A stretch of 64,000 nt of DNA from CAZYBG01 sp964645155 (GCA_964645155.1 CAZYBG010000001.1:37403-101402), one strand, 5' to 3'. Shown: positions 16,701-26,052, counted from the first letter of the stretch. A program made the numbers and translations. Notes: a model not told the origin generated them from the sequence alone.

Positions 16701-17888
16701 ATGACCCCCCTCACCCCGACATGGCGGTGGTTCGGTCCGCCCGACCCGATCCCGCTGGCGCATATCCGCCAGACCGGGGCGACGGGCATCGTCACCGCTC
16801 TGCACCATCTCGCGCCAGGCGCCGCCTGGACTGATGCCGGTATCGCGGCCCGGAAGGCCGAGATCGCGGCGGCGGGCATGACCTGGGAGGTCGTCGAGAG
16901 CATCCCCGTCAGCAGCGACATCAAGACCCGCTCGGGCGACTGGCGCGCCCATGTCGGCGCCTGGTGCGCCAGCCTCGAGGCACTCGGCCGGGCCGGCATC
17001 GGGGTCGTGTGCTACAACTTCATGCCGGTCCTGGACTGGACCCGGACCGAACTGGAATGGGTCTACCCGAACGGCGCCCGCGCGCTCAGGTTCAGCCTGG
17101 TCGACTGCGCGATGTGGGACATCCACGTCCTTGGCCGGCCGGGTGCGGCCGACAGCTATGGCGCGGGCATCGCCGCGATGGCCGCCGAGCGTTACCGGAC
17201 GGCGGGAGAGGCCGCGATCGCGGCGATCGAGCATGCCGTCCTGGTCGGGCTGCCCGGATCGGATCGCGGCTATTCTGTCGCCGAGTTCCGCGACGGCCTT
17301 TCCCGCTATGCAGGGATCACGCCGGACGGTCTGCGCGCCAACCTCGCCGCGTTCATGGCCGAGATCGGGCCGGTCGCGAAAGCGGCGGGCGTGCGGCTTG
17401 CGATCCACCCGGACGACCCGCCGATGCCGCTCTTCGGCCTGCCCAGGGTGGTCTCGGTCGCTTCGGATTTCGCCGCCATCTTCGCAGCGCATCCGGGCGC
17501 CGAGAACGGCATGACGCTCTGCGCCGGCTCGCTCGGCTCGCGGCCCGATAACGACGTGCCGGCCATTGCGCGGCGCTTTGCCGGCCGCATCCACTTCGCG
17601 CATCTGCGCAACGTCACGCTCGAGCCCCACGGGGCGTTCCACGAAGCGGCCCACATGGAGGGCCGCGTCGACATGGCGGAACTTCTCGCGCTGCTGATGG
17701 AGGAGAACGGCCGGCGCGCGGCGCCGATCCCGTTCCGGCCGGACCACGGCCACGTCCTCGGGCCGGATGCCGAGGGTCGTTTCAACCACGGCTACACCTT
17801 CGCCGGCCGCCTGCGGGGAATCGCCGAACTGCGCGGGATCGCCGCCGGCCTGATGCACGGCGCAAGGGGCGGCGGCGGCGGTGCCTAG
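16701..17888 (+). CDS. uxuA: Mannonate dehydratase
   Basis: A 395-residue UxuA, normal length, catalysing D-mannonate to 2-keto-3-deoxy-D-gluconate, the last step of the isomerase branch of glucuronate degradation. Family landmarks are TWRWFGPPDPIPLAHIRQ at the N-terminus, WEVVESIPVSSDIKTR, CYNFMPVLDWTRTELEW, LAIHPDDPP (metal-ligand region), LCAGSLGSRPDND and FRPDHGHVLG. The start is at 16701 with a GAGG-like site. It is the only + strand gene of this sub-cluster and overlaps the gntR stop by four bases, so it needs its own promoter upstream in the 765-base gap. Confidence 0.95.
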   Translation: MTPLTPTWRWFGPPDPIPLAHIRQTGATGIVTALHHLAPGAAWTDAGIAARKAEIAAAGMTWEVVESIPVSSDIKTRSGDWRAHVGAWCASLEALGRAGIGVVCYNFMPVLDWTRTELEWVYPNGARALRFSLVDCAMWDIHVLGRPGAADSYGAGIAAMAAERYRTAGEAAIAAIEHAVLVGLPGSDRGYSVAEFRDGLSRYAGITPDGLRANLAAFMAEIGPVAKAAGVRLAIHPDDPPMPLFGLPRVVSVASDFAAIFAAHPGAENGMTLCAGSLGSRPDNDVPAIARRFAGRIHFAHLRNVTLEPHGAFHEAAHMEGRVDMAELLALLMEENGRRAAPIPFRPDHGHVLGPDAEGRFNHGYTFAGRLRGIAELRGIAAGLMHGARGGGGGA

Positions 17889-18598
17889 AGGGCCTTCCTC
17901 AAGCCGCGGGCCAAGCCGGTTGGCGCGGCACCCTCGAAATAGGCGGGATGCGCCACGCGCAGCTCCGACAGGTGATGGACGATGCGCATCAGGTGGTCGT
18001 GCATCGCCGCGACCGCTGCAGCACGGTCATGCGCCCGCAGCGCCTGCGCAATGGCCTGGTGTTCGGCGATCGTCACTTGCGTGGTCGAGCCGAGGCTGAG
18101 ATAGCGCACCCGGTCCATCTGGGCCTTCTGGCGGTGCACCGTCTCCCAGGCGAAGGGATAGCCCGCGCGGGTCGCAATGATCTGGTGAAAGCGTTCGTCT
18201 GCGGCGTGGAAGCCCTCGCGGTCGCCGGCGCCGGAGGCGCGCTTCTGGTCGGCGATGCAGGCATCGAGCTCGGCCGCGGCCGCGTCGGTCCAGCCGCGCG
18301 CGGCCTCGGCCACCACTGCGGCCTCGATCGCGTCGCGGATGAAGAGGGCGTTCAGAACGGCCGCCTCGCTGATCGGCTTGACGATCGTGGGCCGCTGCGG
18401 GCGGATCAGCAGGAACCCGTCATCGGCCAGCTGGATGAAGGCCTCGCGCACGGGCTGGCGCGAGATGTCGAAGCGCCGGGCGACCTCGGCCTCGGACATC
18501 GTGTCGCCGGGCCTGATCGACAGGCGGATGATCTCGTGGCGCAGCGTTTCGTAGATGTCGCCCGCAATGGTTCGGCGGCCGGAACCGGGGACCGTCAT
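17885..18598 (-). CDS. GntR-family (FCD) regulator, UxuR/ExuR-like
   Basis: A 237-residue regulator. The winged HTH at about 10-75 (IYETLRHEIIRLSIRPGDTM, EAEVARRFDISRQPVREAF) is followed by an all-helical FCD ligand domain, with acidic/His metal-site residues around FHAADERFHQIIA and IAEHQAIAQAL. It is last in the leftward uxaC-dctPQM-uxuB operon, its ATG overlapping the uxuB stop (ATGA). By family and position it should sense a uronate or fructuronate and repress the uronate genes; a candidate site overlaps the uxaC promoter (24344-24377). The effector is inference. Confidence 0.9.
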   Translation of the reverse strand: MTVPGSGRRTIAGDIYETLRHEIIRLSIRPGDTMSEAEVARRFDISRQPVREAFIQLADDGFLLIRPQRPTIVKPISEAAVLNALFIRDAIEAAVVAEAARGWTDAAAAELDACIADQKRASGAGDREGFHAADERFHQIIATRAGYPFAWETVHRQKAQMDRVRYLSLGSTTQVTIAEHQAIAQALRAHDRAAAVAAMHDHLMRIVHHLSELRVAHPAYFEGAAPTGLARGLRKAL

Positions 18599-20019
18599 GC
18601 AGCGAGGACCCGGCCGGGCCCGCCCTCGGCGAGGCGGGTTATCGCGGCAAGAACGGGCGTCTCGAACCAGTCGGCCCCGGCCAGATCGCCAAACACCTCA
18701 CGCAGGGCGAGGATGGCGCGGGCGTGGCCGCCTGGCGTGGTGTGGCGCGCGGCAAGTGCTGCGAAGCGGTCCGCCATCGGATCGTCGGCCGCGCCGCGGC
18801 GGAGGTAGGCGATCCAGCCCGCCACGCCGAGCGCCAGCGCGTCCCACGGTTGGCCTGCGGCCCGGGCGTCGCGGATCGAGCCAAGCAGGCGCTGCGGGAT
18901 CTTCTGGCTGCCGTCCATGGCGATCTGCGCCGTCCGATGTTTCAGGGCCGGGTTCAGGAATCGCGCCTGCAAAGCCTCCGCATAACGCCGAAGCTCGTCC
19001 GCCGGCAGGCCGAGCGTCGCGGAGGCCTGCGCCATGACGCGGGCCACCAGCCGGGCAAGCCCGGCATCGCCCATTGCGTCGGCCACCGTCTCGTGCCCCA
19101 TCAGCTGGCCGAAATAGGCCAGCGTCGAATGCGCGCCGTTCAGCATCCGCAGCTTCATGCGCTCGAAGGGTTCGACATCGGGCACGAATTCGGCGCCCGC
19201 CTCGGCAAGGTCGGGCCGCCCGGAGGGAAAATGATCCTCGATTACCCACTGGCTGAAAGGCTCGGTCATCACCGGCCAGGCATCCTCCAGCCCGGTCAGC
19301 GCCGCCACCTCGGCGCGGTCGGCCGCAGTCGTCGCAGGGACGATCCGGTCGACCATCGTCGAGGGGAAGGCGACCTCGCGCTCGATCCATTGGGCGAGCC
19401 CGTCATCCACAAGGGCCGCATAGTCGCGGGCGATCCGGCGCAGCACCCGCCCGTTTGCAGGCAGGTTGTCGCAGGACAGGACCGTGAAGGGCGCCGCACC
19501 CTGCAGCCGCCGGAGACGCAGTGCCGCGACAATCACGCCCGGCGCGGTTGCGGGCGCGTCGGGCGTCGCGAGGTCGGCACGGATGAAGCGGTTCGCGGGG
19601 TCGAGCGCGCCGGTCGCGGGGTCGTGGCAGTAGCCCTTCTCGGTCACCGTCAGGCTGACGATGCGAACCGCCGGATCAACAAGCGCCGCCAGCACCGGGC
19701 CCATCCCCTCGGGTGCCACCAGAACATCAAGGATCGACCCGATCACGCGCGCCCGCGTCCCCGTGCCGTCCTTCATCGCAAGCGTGTAGAGCCCGCCCTG
19801 CGGCGCCAGCGCGCGCGCCATGTCGGGGCGGCGCAGCGACACGCCGCGGATGCCCCAGGTCGGGTCGCGGGCCAGGCACTCATCGACATAGGCGGCCTGA
19901 TGTGCCCGGTGGAAGTTGCCGATCCCCAGATGCACGATGCCCGGCGTCACGCGGCCACGGTCGTAGGCCGGCAGGGCGGCCCGCACCTGGGAAAGGGTTG
20001 TCGGAGACAGCGCGACCAC
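18595..20019 (-). CDS. uxuB: Mannitol dehydrogenase family fructuronate reductase
   Basis: A 474-residue long-chain polyol dehydrogenase. The start is taken as a GTG at 20019, one base after the dctM stop, giving MVALSPTTLSQVRAALPAYD; the frame is open further upstream but only as the complement of dctM codons. Landmarks: GIVHLGIGNFHRAHQAAYVD (NAD-binding), TVTEKGYCHD, LSCDNLPANG, VDRIVPATT, and KLRMLNGAHSTLAYFG with the catalytic Lys/Asn/His set. With uxaC and uxuA beside it, D-fructuronate to D-mannonate reduction is the natural assignment; mannitol or tagaturonate activity cannot be excluded by sequence. Confidence 0.9.
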   Translation of the reverse strand: MVALSPTTLSQVRAALPAYDRGRVTPGIVHLGIGNFHRAHQAAYVDECLARDPTWGIRGVSLRRPDMARALAPQGGLYTLAMKDGTGTRARVIGSILDVLVAPEGMGPVLAALVDPAVRIVSLTVTEKGYCHDPATGALDPANRFIRADLATPDAPATAPGVIVAALRLRRLQGAAPFTVLSCDNLPANGRVLRRIARDYAALVDDGLAQWIEREVAFPSTMVDRIVPATTAADRAEVAALTGLEDAWPVMTEPFSQWVIEDHFPSGRPDLAEAGAEFVPDVEPFERMKLRMLNGAHSTLAYFGQLMGHETVADAMGDAGLARLVARVMAQASATLGLPADELRRYAEALQARFLNPALKHRTAQIAMDGSQKIPQRLLGSIRDARAAGQPWDALALGVAGWIAYLRRGAADDPMADRFAALAARHTTPGGHARAILALREVFGDLAGADWFETPVLAAITRLAEGGPGRVLAA

Positions 20020-20020
20020 C

Positions 20021-21304
20021 TCAGCCGCCGAACAGCGAGGGCAGCCAGAGCGACAGCCCCGGCAGGAAGGTGACGAGGAGCAGCACCGAGATCCCGGCCA
20101 GATAGAAGGGCCAGATCGTGCGCAGCACATGCCCGATCGGGATCCGCGCCACCGCGCAGCCCACGAAGAGCACCGACCCGACCGGCGGCGTGCAGAGCCC
20201 GATCCCGAGGTTCAGGATCAGGATCACGCCGAAATGCACCGGGTCCACGCCGAAGGCGGTGGCCACGGGCAGGAAGATCGGCGTGGTGATGACGATGAGG
20301 GGGCTCATGTCCATGAAGGTGCCGAGGGCGAGGAGCGCGAGGTTGATGAGGAGGAGGATCACGATCGGATCGTCGCTCATCGTCCGCATCACCCCGATGA
20401 TGTCGGCGGGCACGCGCAGATAGGCCAGAAGCCAGCCGAAGGCGGCCGCGCAGCCGATGACAAGAAGCACCATCGCGGTGGTCCGCACCGCGCCCTTCGT
20501 CGCGGCAACGAACTCGCGCCAGGGCATCGAGCGGTAGACGAGGGTGGTGACCAGCAGTGCGTAGACGATGGCGATGCAGCTGCTTTCGGTTGCCGTGAAA
20601 ACGCCCGAGCGCACGCCGCCGAAGATGATCCCGATCAGCACCACGCCGGGCGTGGCGGCCAGCGCGAGCGTGGCCACCATGTGCCAGCCCGGAAAACGCT
20701 CGGTCCCGTAGCCGCGGTGCCGCGCCACCAGCCAGGCCACGATCATCAGCGCCGCAGCCAGCAGCAGACCGGGAATGATCCCGGCGGTGAAGAGGTCGGC
20801 GATCGAGATCTGCCCGCCCGCGGCGATCGAGTAGATGATCATGTTGTGCGACGGCGGCAGCAGCAGCGCGATGATCGAGCTCAGCACCGTCACGTTCACC
20901 GCATAGTCGGTGTCGTAGCCGCGCTCGCGCATCTGCGGGATCATCAGCCCGCCGATGGCGCTGGCATCGGCCACCGCCGAGCCCGAGATGCCGCCGAACA
21001 GCGTCGAGGCCGCGATGTTGACCTGCCCCAGTCCGCCGCGGAAATGGCCGACCAGCGCACCGGCAAGTCCGACCAGCCGCGCCGCGATCCCGCCGCGCAC
21101 CATCAGGTCGCCCGCATAGATGAAGAACGGGATCGCCATCAGCGCGAAGACCGAGACGCCGGCATTCAGACGCTGGAACACGATGACCGGCGGGATGTCC
21201 ATGTAGAGCACGGTCGCGAGCGACGCCGTGCCGAGGCAGAACGCGACCGGCGTGCCGATCAGCAGAAGCAGGGTGAAGGTGCCGAAGAGGATGAGAAGCT
21301 CCAT
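20021..21304 (-). CDS. TRAP transporter large permease (DctM type)
   Basis: A 427-residue membrane protein with about 12 hydrophobic segments, starting at the ATG at 21304 (MELLILFGTFTLLLLIGTPV), one base overlapped with the dctQ stop. DctM signatures include FGGISGSAVADASAIGGLMI, LLPPSHNMIIYSIAAGG and GIGLCTPPVGSVLFVG. It forms the sodium-driven translocation unit with the adjacent small permease. Context (uxaC, uxuA, uxuB) suggests glucuronate or another hexuronate as substrate. Confidence 0.95.
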   Translation of the reverse strand: MELLILFGTFTLLLLIGTPVAFCLGTASLATVLYMDIPPVIVFQRLNAGVSVFALMAIPFFIYAGDLMVRGGIAARLVGLAGALVGHFRGGLGQVNIAASTLFGGISGSAVADASAIGGLMIPQMRERGYDTDYAVNVTVLSSIIALLLPPSHNMIIYSIAAGGQISIADLFTAGIIPGLLLAAALMIVAWLVARHRGYGTERFPGWHMVATLALAATPGVVLIGIIFGGVRSGVFTATESSCIAIVYALLVTTLVYRSMPWREFVAATKGAVRTTAMVLLVIGCAAAFGWLLAYLRVPADIIGVMRTMSDDPIVILLLINLALLALGTFMDMSPLIVITTPIFLPVATAFGVDPVHFGVILILNLGIGLCTPPVGSVLFVGCAVARIPIGHVLRTIWPFYLAGISVLLLVTFLPGLSLWLPSLFGG

Positions 21305-21843
21305 CAGGCCGCCCCGCCCCGTTCCGCCTGCGCCACCGGATCGGCGGGCAGCGGACCGGCGGGCAGCGCGTCCTGCCCGGCAAGCCGCAGCGCGATCCGC
21401 TCGAGCCCGAACAGCACGAACAGAACGCCGCCCGCCACCACCGGCACGAACCCCGCCCCGCGCGGAATGCCGAGCGAGGGCAGGATTGCGGCCCAGGTGC
21501 CGAGCATGAGCTCGGCGCCGTACCACGCCATGCCGGCGCCGAAGAGAACCACGACCAGGTCGGCGACCGTGCGGAACCCGAGCGCCACGCGGCGCGGCAC
21601 CACGGCCTGCAGCACCTCGAAGCCGAGATGGGTGTTCTCGCGCACACCGACCGCGGCCCCGAGAAAGGCGAACCAGCTCATCAGGAGCAGCGCGAGCGGT
21701 TCCACCCAGACCGGGCTGTCGTTCAGCACATAGCGCCCGAAGACGAGCCAGGCGACGGCGGCCGTCATGGCGACGAGCCCTGCGCCGCTGAGCCAGAGCG
21801 CGACTGCGGAGAGAGCCGAGAGGGTGCGGGCGATGGTGTGCAT
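21304..21843 (-). CDS. TRAP transporter small permease (DctQ type)
   Basis: A 179-residue protein with four membrane segments and the DctQ-type RYVLNDSPVWVEPLALLLM and GVRENTHLGFEVL signatures. It couples the large permease to the periplasmic binding protein. Its stop overlaps the dctM start by one base (TGATG), and it lies 49 bases after dctP. Confidence 0.93.
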   Translation of the reverse strand: MHTIARTLSALSAVALWLSGAGLVAMTAAVAWLVFGRYVLNDSPVWVEPLALLLMSWFAFLGAAVGVRENTHLGFEVLQAVVPRRVALGFRTVADLVVVLFGAGMAWYGAELMLGTWAAILPSLGIPRGAGFVPVVAGGVLFVLFGLERIALRLAGQDALPAGPLPADPVAQAERGGAA

Positions 21844-21892
21844 GATAGGTCCTGAAAGGGGACGGGCCGGAGGGGCCCGCCCCGCGCGGCGC

Positions 21893-22876
21893 TTAGTCGG
21901 TTTCCACTGCCTGGATGCGCGCCACCAGATCCTGCAGCGTCGCGTCGGTCACGAACTGCTCGTAGACCGGCGCCATCGCGTCGATGAAGGGCTGCTTGTC
22001 GACCTCGTTGATCACCGCGCCGGCGGCCTCGACCTTGGCCCGCGCCTCGGCTTCGCGCGCATCCCACAGCTCGCGCATGTGCGCGACGCTATCGCGGGCG
22101 GCCTGGCGGATCAGCTCCTGATCCTCGGGGCCGAGCTTGTCCCAGCTCTGCTTCGACATCACCAGCACCTCGGGCGACAGGGAATGCTCGTCGAGGCTGT
22201 AATACTGCGCGACCTCGTAGTGGTTGGTGCTTTCGTACGAGGGCCAGTTGTTCTCGGCACCGTCGATCACACCTGTCTGGAGGCCGGAATAGACCTCGCC
22301 GAAAGGCATCGGCGTGGCATTGGCGCCCAGCGCCTCGATCATCGCGATGAAGAGGTCCGATTGCTGCACGCGGATCTTCAGCCCCTCGAGATCGGCGGGC
22401 GTGTTGATCGGCCGGACGGAGTTGTAGAACGACCGCGCGCCGCTGTCGTAGTAGGCCAGCCCGATCAGGTCGTGCGCTTCGAAGGCGGCGAGGATCTCGT
22501 CGCCGATCTCGCCGTCGACGACGGCGCGCATATGCTCGATCGACCGGAAGATGTAAGGCAGCGCCGGCACGCTCGTCTCGGGGATGATGTTGTTCAGCGG
22601 CGCCATGTTGATCCGGTTCATGTCGATCACGCCGAACTGGGTCTGCTCGATCGTGTCGGTTTCCTCGCCGAGCTGGCGGGAGTGGAACACCTCGATCGCG
22701 ATGCGCCCGCCCGAGCGTTCCATCAGCAGCTCGGACATGTGCTTTACCGCCTCGACGGTCGGATAGCCGTCGGGATGCGTATCCGCCGAGCGCAGCACGA
22801 TCTCCTGCGCGAAGGCGGCCCCCGACAGTAGCGCCGCCGCGGCGGCCCCCGTCAGGAGCGTCTTGAGATAGGCCAT
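21893..22876 (-). CDS. TRAP transporter substrate-binding protein (DctP type)
   Basis: A 327-residue exported protein; signal peptide about 1-23 (ALLSGAAFA-Q). DctP-family features: LRSADTHPDGYPTVEAVK, GGRIAIEVFHSRQLGEE, SFYNSVRPINTPADLEGLKI with the carboxylate-binding Arg (KIRVQ), MPFGEVYSGLQTGVIDGAENN. It delivers the ligand to the DctQM permease. The gene lies 24 bases after uxaC in the same transcript, which supports a hexuronate ligand; family relatives also bind sugar acids such as gluconate or galactonate. Confidence 0.94.
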   Translation of the reverse strand: MAYLKTLLTGAAAAALLSGAAFAQEIVLRSADTHPDGYPTVEAVKHMSELLMERSGGRIAIEVFHSRQLGEETDTIEQTQFGVIDMNRINMAPLNNIIPETSVPALPYIFRSIEHMRAVVDGEIGDEILAAFEAHDLIGLAYYDSGARSFYNSVRPINTPADLEGLKIRVQQSDLFIAMIEALGANATPMPFGEVYSGLQTGVIDGAENNWPSYESTNHYEVAQYYSLDEHSLSPEVLVMSKQSWDKLGPEDQELIRQAARDSVAHMRELWDAREAEARAKVEAAGAVINEVDKQPFIDAMAPVYEQFVTDATLQDLVARIQAVETD

Positions 22877-22900
22877 TTGTCATCCTCCCTTTCTGGTTGC

Positions 22901-24316
22901 CTATGTCAGCCGATCGAACCTGTAAGCGCGGCGCGGCAGGTCGACCGTCAACTCGCGTGCCACCTCGAACGCTTCGCTTTCGCGCAGGCGGTAATCGCAG
23001 ACGAGCCCGGCCAGAAAGGCGCAGTCGACGCGCCGGGCGATGTCATGCCGCGCCGGGATCGAGGGGAAGGCGCGGGTGTCGTCGTTGAAGCCTACGGTGT
23101 TGTAGAAGCCCGCCGTCTCGGTCGTCATCTCGCGGAAGCGACGCATGCCTTCGGGGCTGTCGTGGAACCACCAGGCCGGGCCGAGCTTCAGGCAGGGATA
23201 GGCACCGGCCAGGGGTGCAAGCTCGCGCGCATAGGCGCTCTCGTCGAGGGTGAAGAGGATGATGGCGAGGTCAGGCTCCATGCCCACGGCTTCGAGAAGC
23301 GGTCGCAGGGCGTGGACGTAATCGGTACGGGTCGGGATATCGAAGCCCTTGTCGCGCCCGAAGTTCTGGAAGACGGCGGTGCTGTGGTTGCGGAATGACC
23401 CGGGATGGATCTGCATCACCATCCCGTCGTCCACGCTCATCTTCGCCATCTCGGTCAGCATCTGCGCGCGGAAGAGGCGCGCGTCGGCAGCATCGCCCCG
23501 GCTGGTGCGGATCCGGTCGAAAAGCGCTGCCGCCTCGGCATGGGACAGGTTGGCGGTCTCGGCCGAGGCGAGGCCGTGATCGGTGGCCGTCGCACCGACC
23601 TCGCGGAAGAACGCCCGGCGGGCGCGGTGCGCATCGAGATAGCCTGACCAGGTGCCGGTATCCTGCCCGGTCGCATCGCCCAGATGGTCGAGCGCCTCGG
23701 CGAAACCCTCATGGTCCGGGTCGATGACACCGTCGGGCCGGTAAGTCGTCAGCACGCGTCTGCCCCAGCCGCTCGCCTTGATCGCCTTGTGGTAATCGAG
23801 CGGGTCGAGCGCGCCTTCGGTCGTGGCGATGACCTCGATGTTGAACCGCTCGTAGAGCGCGCGGGGGCGGAAGTCGTCCCGCTTCAGGCAGGCCTCGATC
23901 CAGTCGTAGGCGGCGTCGGCCGTGTCGGCCGTTAGTGGTTCGGTGAGCCCGAAGAGCCGTTCGAACGTGTAGTCGAGCCAGAGCCGCGTGGGCGTACCGC
24001 GAAAGAGCGTGTAGCGTTCGGCAAAGCGGCGCCAGATTGCGCGCGGGTCCTGCTCCACCGGTCCGCCGTCGCGTCGCGGTATGCCCAGTTCCTCCAGCCG
24101 GACCCCGTGGCTGGCCAGCATGCGAAAGATGTAGTGGTCGGGCACGATCAGAAGCCGCGCGGGATCCGGGAAGGGTTCGTCCAGCGCGTACCAGGCCGGA
24201 TCGGTATGGCCATGCGGGCTGATGATCGGCAGGTCGCGCACCGTCGCATAGAGCGCGCGAGCGAGGCCGGCAGGTCGGCCCTCGTCGCCCAGCAACAGCC
24301 CGCCGTTGCTCGACAC
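22901..24316 (-). CDS. uxaC: Glucuronate isomerase
   Basis: A 471-residue amidohydrolase-superfamily isomerase interconverting glucuronate/galacturonate with fructuronate/tagaturonate. The GTG at 24316 (MSSNGGLLLGDEG) is preferred because AGGAGG lies about seven bases upstream; an in-frame ATG at 24337 would place that site inside the gene. Landmarks: LPIISPHGHTDPAWYA (HxH-type metal ligands), ALYERFNIEVIATTEG, MVMQIHPGSFRNH, LKLGPAWWFHDSPEGM and RHDIARRVDCAFLAG. It is first in a leftward operon with dctPQM, uxuB and gntR. Confidence 0.95.
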   Translation of the reverse strand: MSSNGGLLLGDEGRPAGLARALYATVRDLPIISPHGHTDPAWYALDEPFPDPARLLIVPDHYIFRMLASHGVRLEELGIPRRDGGPVEQDPRAIWRRFAERYTLFRGTPTRLWLDYTFERLFGLTEPLTADTADAAYDWIEACLKRDDFRPRALYERFNIEVIATTEGALDPLDYHKAIKASGWGRRVLTTYRPDGVIDPDHEGFAEALDHLGDATGQDTGTWSGYLDAHRARRAFFREVGATATDHGLASAETANLSHAEAAALFDRIRTSRGDAADARLFRAQMLTEMAKMSVDDGMVMQIHPGSFRNHSTAVFQNFGRDKGFDIPTRTDYVHALRPLLEAVGMEPDLAIILFTLDESAYARELAPLAGAYPCLKLGPAWWFHDSPEGMRRFREMTTETAGFYNTVGFNDDTRAFPSIPARHDIARRVDCAFLAGLVCDYRLRESEAFEVARELTVDLPRRAYRFDRLT

Positions 24317-24343
24317 GCCACGCTCCTCCTCTCGCATCCTGTC

Positions 24344-24377
24344 TGGTATGGTAGTATGGTGGACCTGCGCGAGGCAA
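24344..24377 (-). promoter_or_regulatory. Candidate promoter and GntR operator before uxaC
   Basis: Read on the minus strand: TTGCCT (24377-24372), an 18-base spacer and TACCAT (24353-24348). The -10 lies in a repeated half-site string TGGTATGGTAGTATGGTGG on the + strand (24344-24362), containing TGGTA/GTATGG units like those bound by uronate GntR regulators in other proteobacteria. A separate TCATGCATGA palindrome lies at 24443-24452, nearer the divergent udh. Confidence 0.4.
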
Positions 24378-24472
24378 GCGTCCTTCGTCGCGCGCGGCCG
24401 GGCGGAAGACAGATGGCGCGAGAAGACTACGGGAGGGCGGGCTCATGCATGATCTGGTGAAGAGGCGTCGCC

Positions 24473-25252
24473 GTGGACGGTGCTGACGGACTGGCCCCGG
24501 CAAAACGCCTGCTTCTGACCGGAGCGGCTGGCCGGGTCGCGCGGCTGATCCGGCCCGGCCTTGGCGGGCTGGCCGCACATGTCCGCCTTTGCGACCTGCG
24601 CGACATGGGGCCTCTGCTCCCTTGGGAAGAGGCCGTCACCGGCGACCTTTGCACGGTCGCCCGCAGGGCGGTCGCGGGCTGCGATGCCATCGTGCATCTT
24701 GCCGGGATCGCGTCGGAAAGCGACCTCGACCCGCTGATCGACGCCAATATCCGCGCCACCCATGCGCTCTATGAGGCCGCGCGGGTCGAGGGGGTGCGCC
24801 GCATCCTCATGGCCTCGACCAACCATGTGACGGGGTTCTATCCCGCGACAGAGCGCGTCGGCCCCGCCGATCCGCCACGGCCCGACAGTCTTTATGCCGT
24901 CTCGAAGCTCTGGTGCGAGGGGCTGGCGCGGTTCCATTACGACGCCTACGGGATCGAGACGGCGATCGTGCGCATCGGGTCGGTTGCGCCGCGCCCCGAG
25001 ACGCCGCGCCATCGGCACAGCTGGTTCGCGCCCGGTGATCTGGTTTCGCTGATCCGCACGGTTATTGAACCGCCGGCGCTTGGCTGCCCGGTCTTCTACG
25101 GTGCCACGCCGCTTGGCGATGACTGCTACTGGACCGCCGAGGGCCGCCCCGAAGGCTGGGTGCCGACAGCGACCGTCGATGCCCGCGACCTGCCGGGGGG
25201 CGTGGCGGGGCCGTGGCAGGGCGGCGGCCTTGCCGACCGGTTCAGCAGGTGA
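24473..25252 (+). CDS. udh: NAD-dependent uronate dehydrogenase
   Basis: A 259-residue short-chain (extended) dehydrogenase starting at a GTG. It has the N-terminal LLLTGAAGRVARLIRPGL NAD loop, CDAIVHLAGI, a substrate region STNHVTGFYPATERVGP, and YAVSKLWCEGLARF with the catalytic Tyr-x-x-x-Lys. This pattern matches uronate dehydrogenase, which oxidises glucuronate or galacturonate C1 to the aldarolactone, giving a route parallel to UxaC. It is divergent from uxaC and overlaps the next gene by GTGA, indicating translational coupling with the lactonase. Confidence 0.87.
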   Translation: MDGADGLAPAKRLLLTGAAGRVARLIRPGLGGLAAHVRLCDLRDMGPLLPWEEAVTGDLCTVARRAVAGCDAIVHLAGIASESDLDPLIDANIRATHALYEAARVEGVRRILMASTNHVTGFYPATERVGPADPPRPDSLYAVSKLWCEGLARFHYDAYGIETAIVRIGSVAPRPETPRHRHSWFAPGDLVSLIRTVIEPPALGCPVFYGATPLGDDCYWTAEGRPEGWVPTATVDARDLPGGVAGPWQGGGLADRFSR

Positions 25253-26052
25253 GCGCGGCCGCACGGCCGGTCGGTACGTTCCGCGCCCTGTTGGGCGAAA
25301 GCGCGCTCTGGCTGCCAGCCAGTGGCGAGGTGGCCTGGGTGGACATCGAGGGGCGCGCGGTGATCCGCACCGATCCAGCCTCGGGGCGCGAAGACGTGCG
25401 GCGCCTGCCCGACCGGCCGACGGCACTGGCTGATCTGGGAGCCGGCCTTGTCGTGGCGCGGGATGCGGGCATCATCGCGGCGGATGGCAGGGTCCTTGCG
25501 CCCAATCCTGCGGTTCAGGGTGGGCGGTTCAACGACGGGACGGCGGGGCCGGGCGGGCGCTTCTGGATCACCACGCTCGGACCGGGCGACGGGCGGCTTC
25601 ATTGCCTTGCGCCAAAGGAGGGCGGCTGGCGGCTGCACCTCGACCTCGTGACCGGGCTTGGCACGCCGAACGGATTGGCATTCTCGCCGGACGGGCGGCG
25701 GCTTTACCTCTCGGACAGCCGGTCGGAGAGCCAGGGAATCTGGCGCTTTGCCCACGATCCGCAAAGCGGGACCCTGTCGGACCGGCGGCTGTTCTTTGCG
25801 ACCGCTGGCCGCACGGGCAGGCCCGATGGGGCCACGACGGACAGCCTTGGAAACTATTGGTTCGCGGCGATCGGGGCGGGTGAGGTGGTGTGCCTGTCGC
25901 CCGACGGAACGGTGCTGCGCCGGATTGCCCTGCCGGTGTCAAAGCCCACGCGCCCCGCGCTTGGCGGGCCGGACGGGCGCACGCTGTTCGTCACCTCGAT
26001 CAGGGTGGAGTCGGAGCCGCTGTCGGGCCGCCTGCTCGCCCTTCCGGTGTGA
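25249..26052 (+). CDS. SMP-30/gluconolactonase family lactonase
   Basis: A 267-residue six-bladed propeller of the SMP-30/regucalcin type, starting at the GTG inside the udh stop (GTGA). Metal-site regions are present: LLGESALWLP (Glu), GGRFNDGTAGPGGRFWI, GTPNGLAFSPDGRRLYLSDS (Asn/Asp) and DGATTDSLGNYWFA. Family members hydrolyse sugar lactones. Coupling to uronate dehydrogenase makes glucaro- or galactaro-lactone the likely substrate, giving the aldarate. Confidence 0.87.
   Translation: MSAAARPVGTFRALLGESALWLPASGEVAWVDIEGRAVIRTDPASGREDVRRLPDRPTALADLGAGLVVARDAGIIAADGRVLAPNPAVQGGRFNDGTAGPGGRFWITTLGPGDGRLHCLAPKEGGWRLHLDLVTGLGTPNGLAFSPDGRRLYLSDSRSESQGIWRFAHDPQSGTLSDRRLFFATAGRTGRPDGATTDSLGNYWFAAIGAGEVVCLSPDGTVLRRIALPVSKPTRPALGGPDGRTLFVTSIRVESEPLSGRLLALPV

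Noticed and set aside
16098..17858. 586-codon minus-strand frame opposite uxuA
   Set aside because: Antisense to a clear mannonate dehydratase; no family signature in the translated sequence.
20129..21733. Asp/Arg/His-rich + strand frame opposite the TRAP permease genes
   Set aside because: Mirror of hydrophobic codons on the other strand; low-complexity charged sequence with no recognisable domain.
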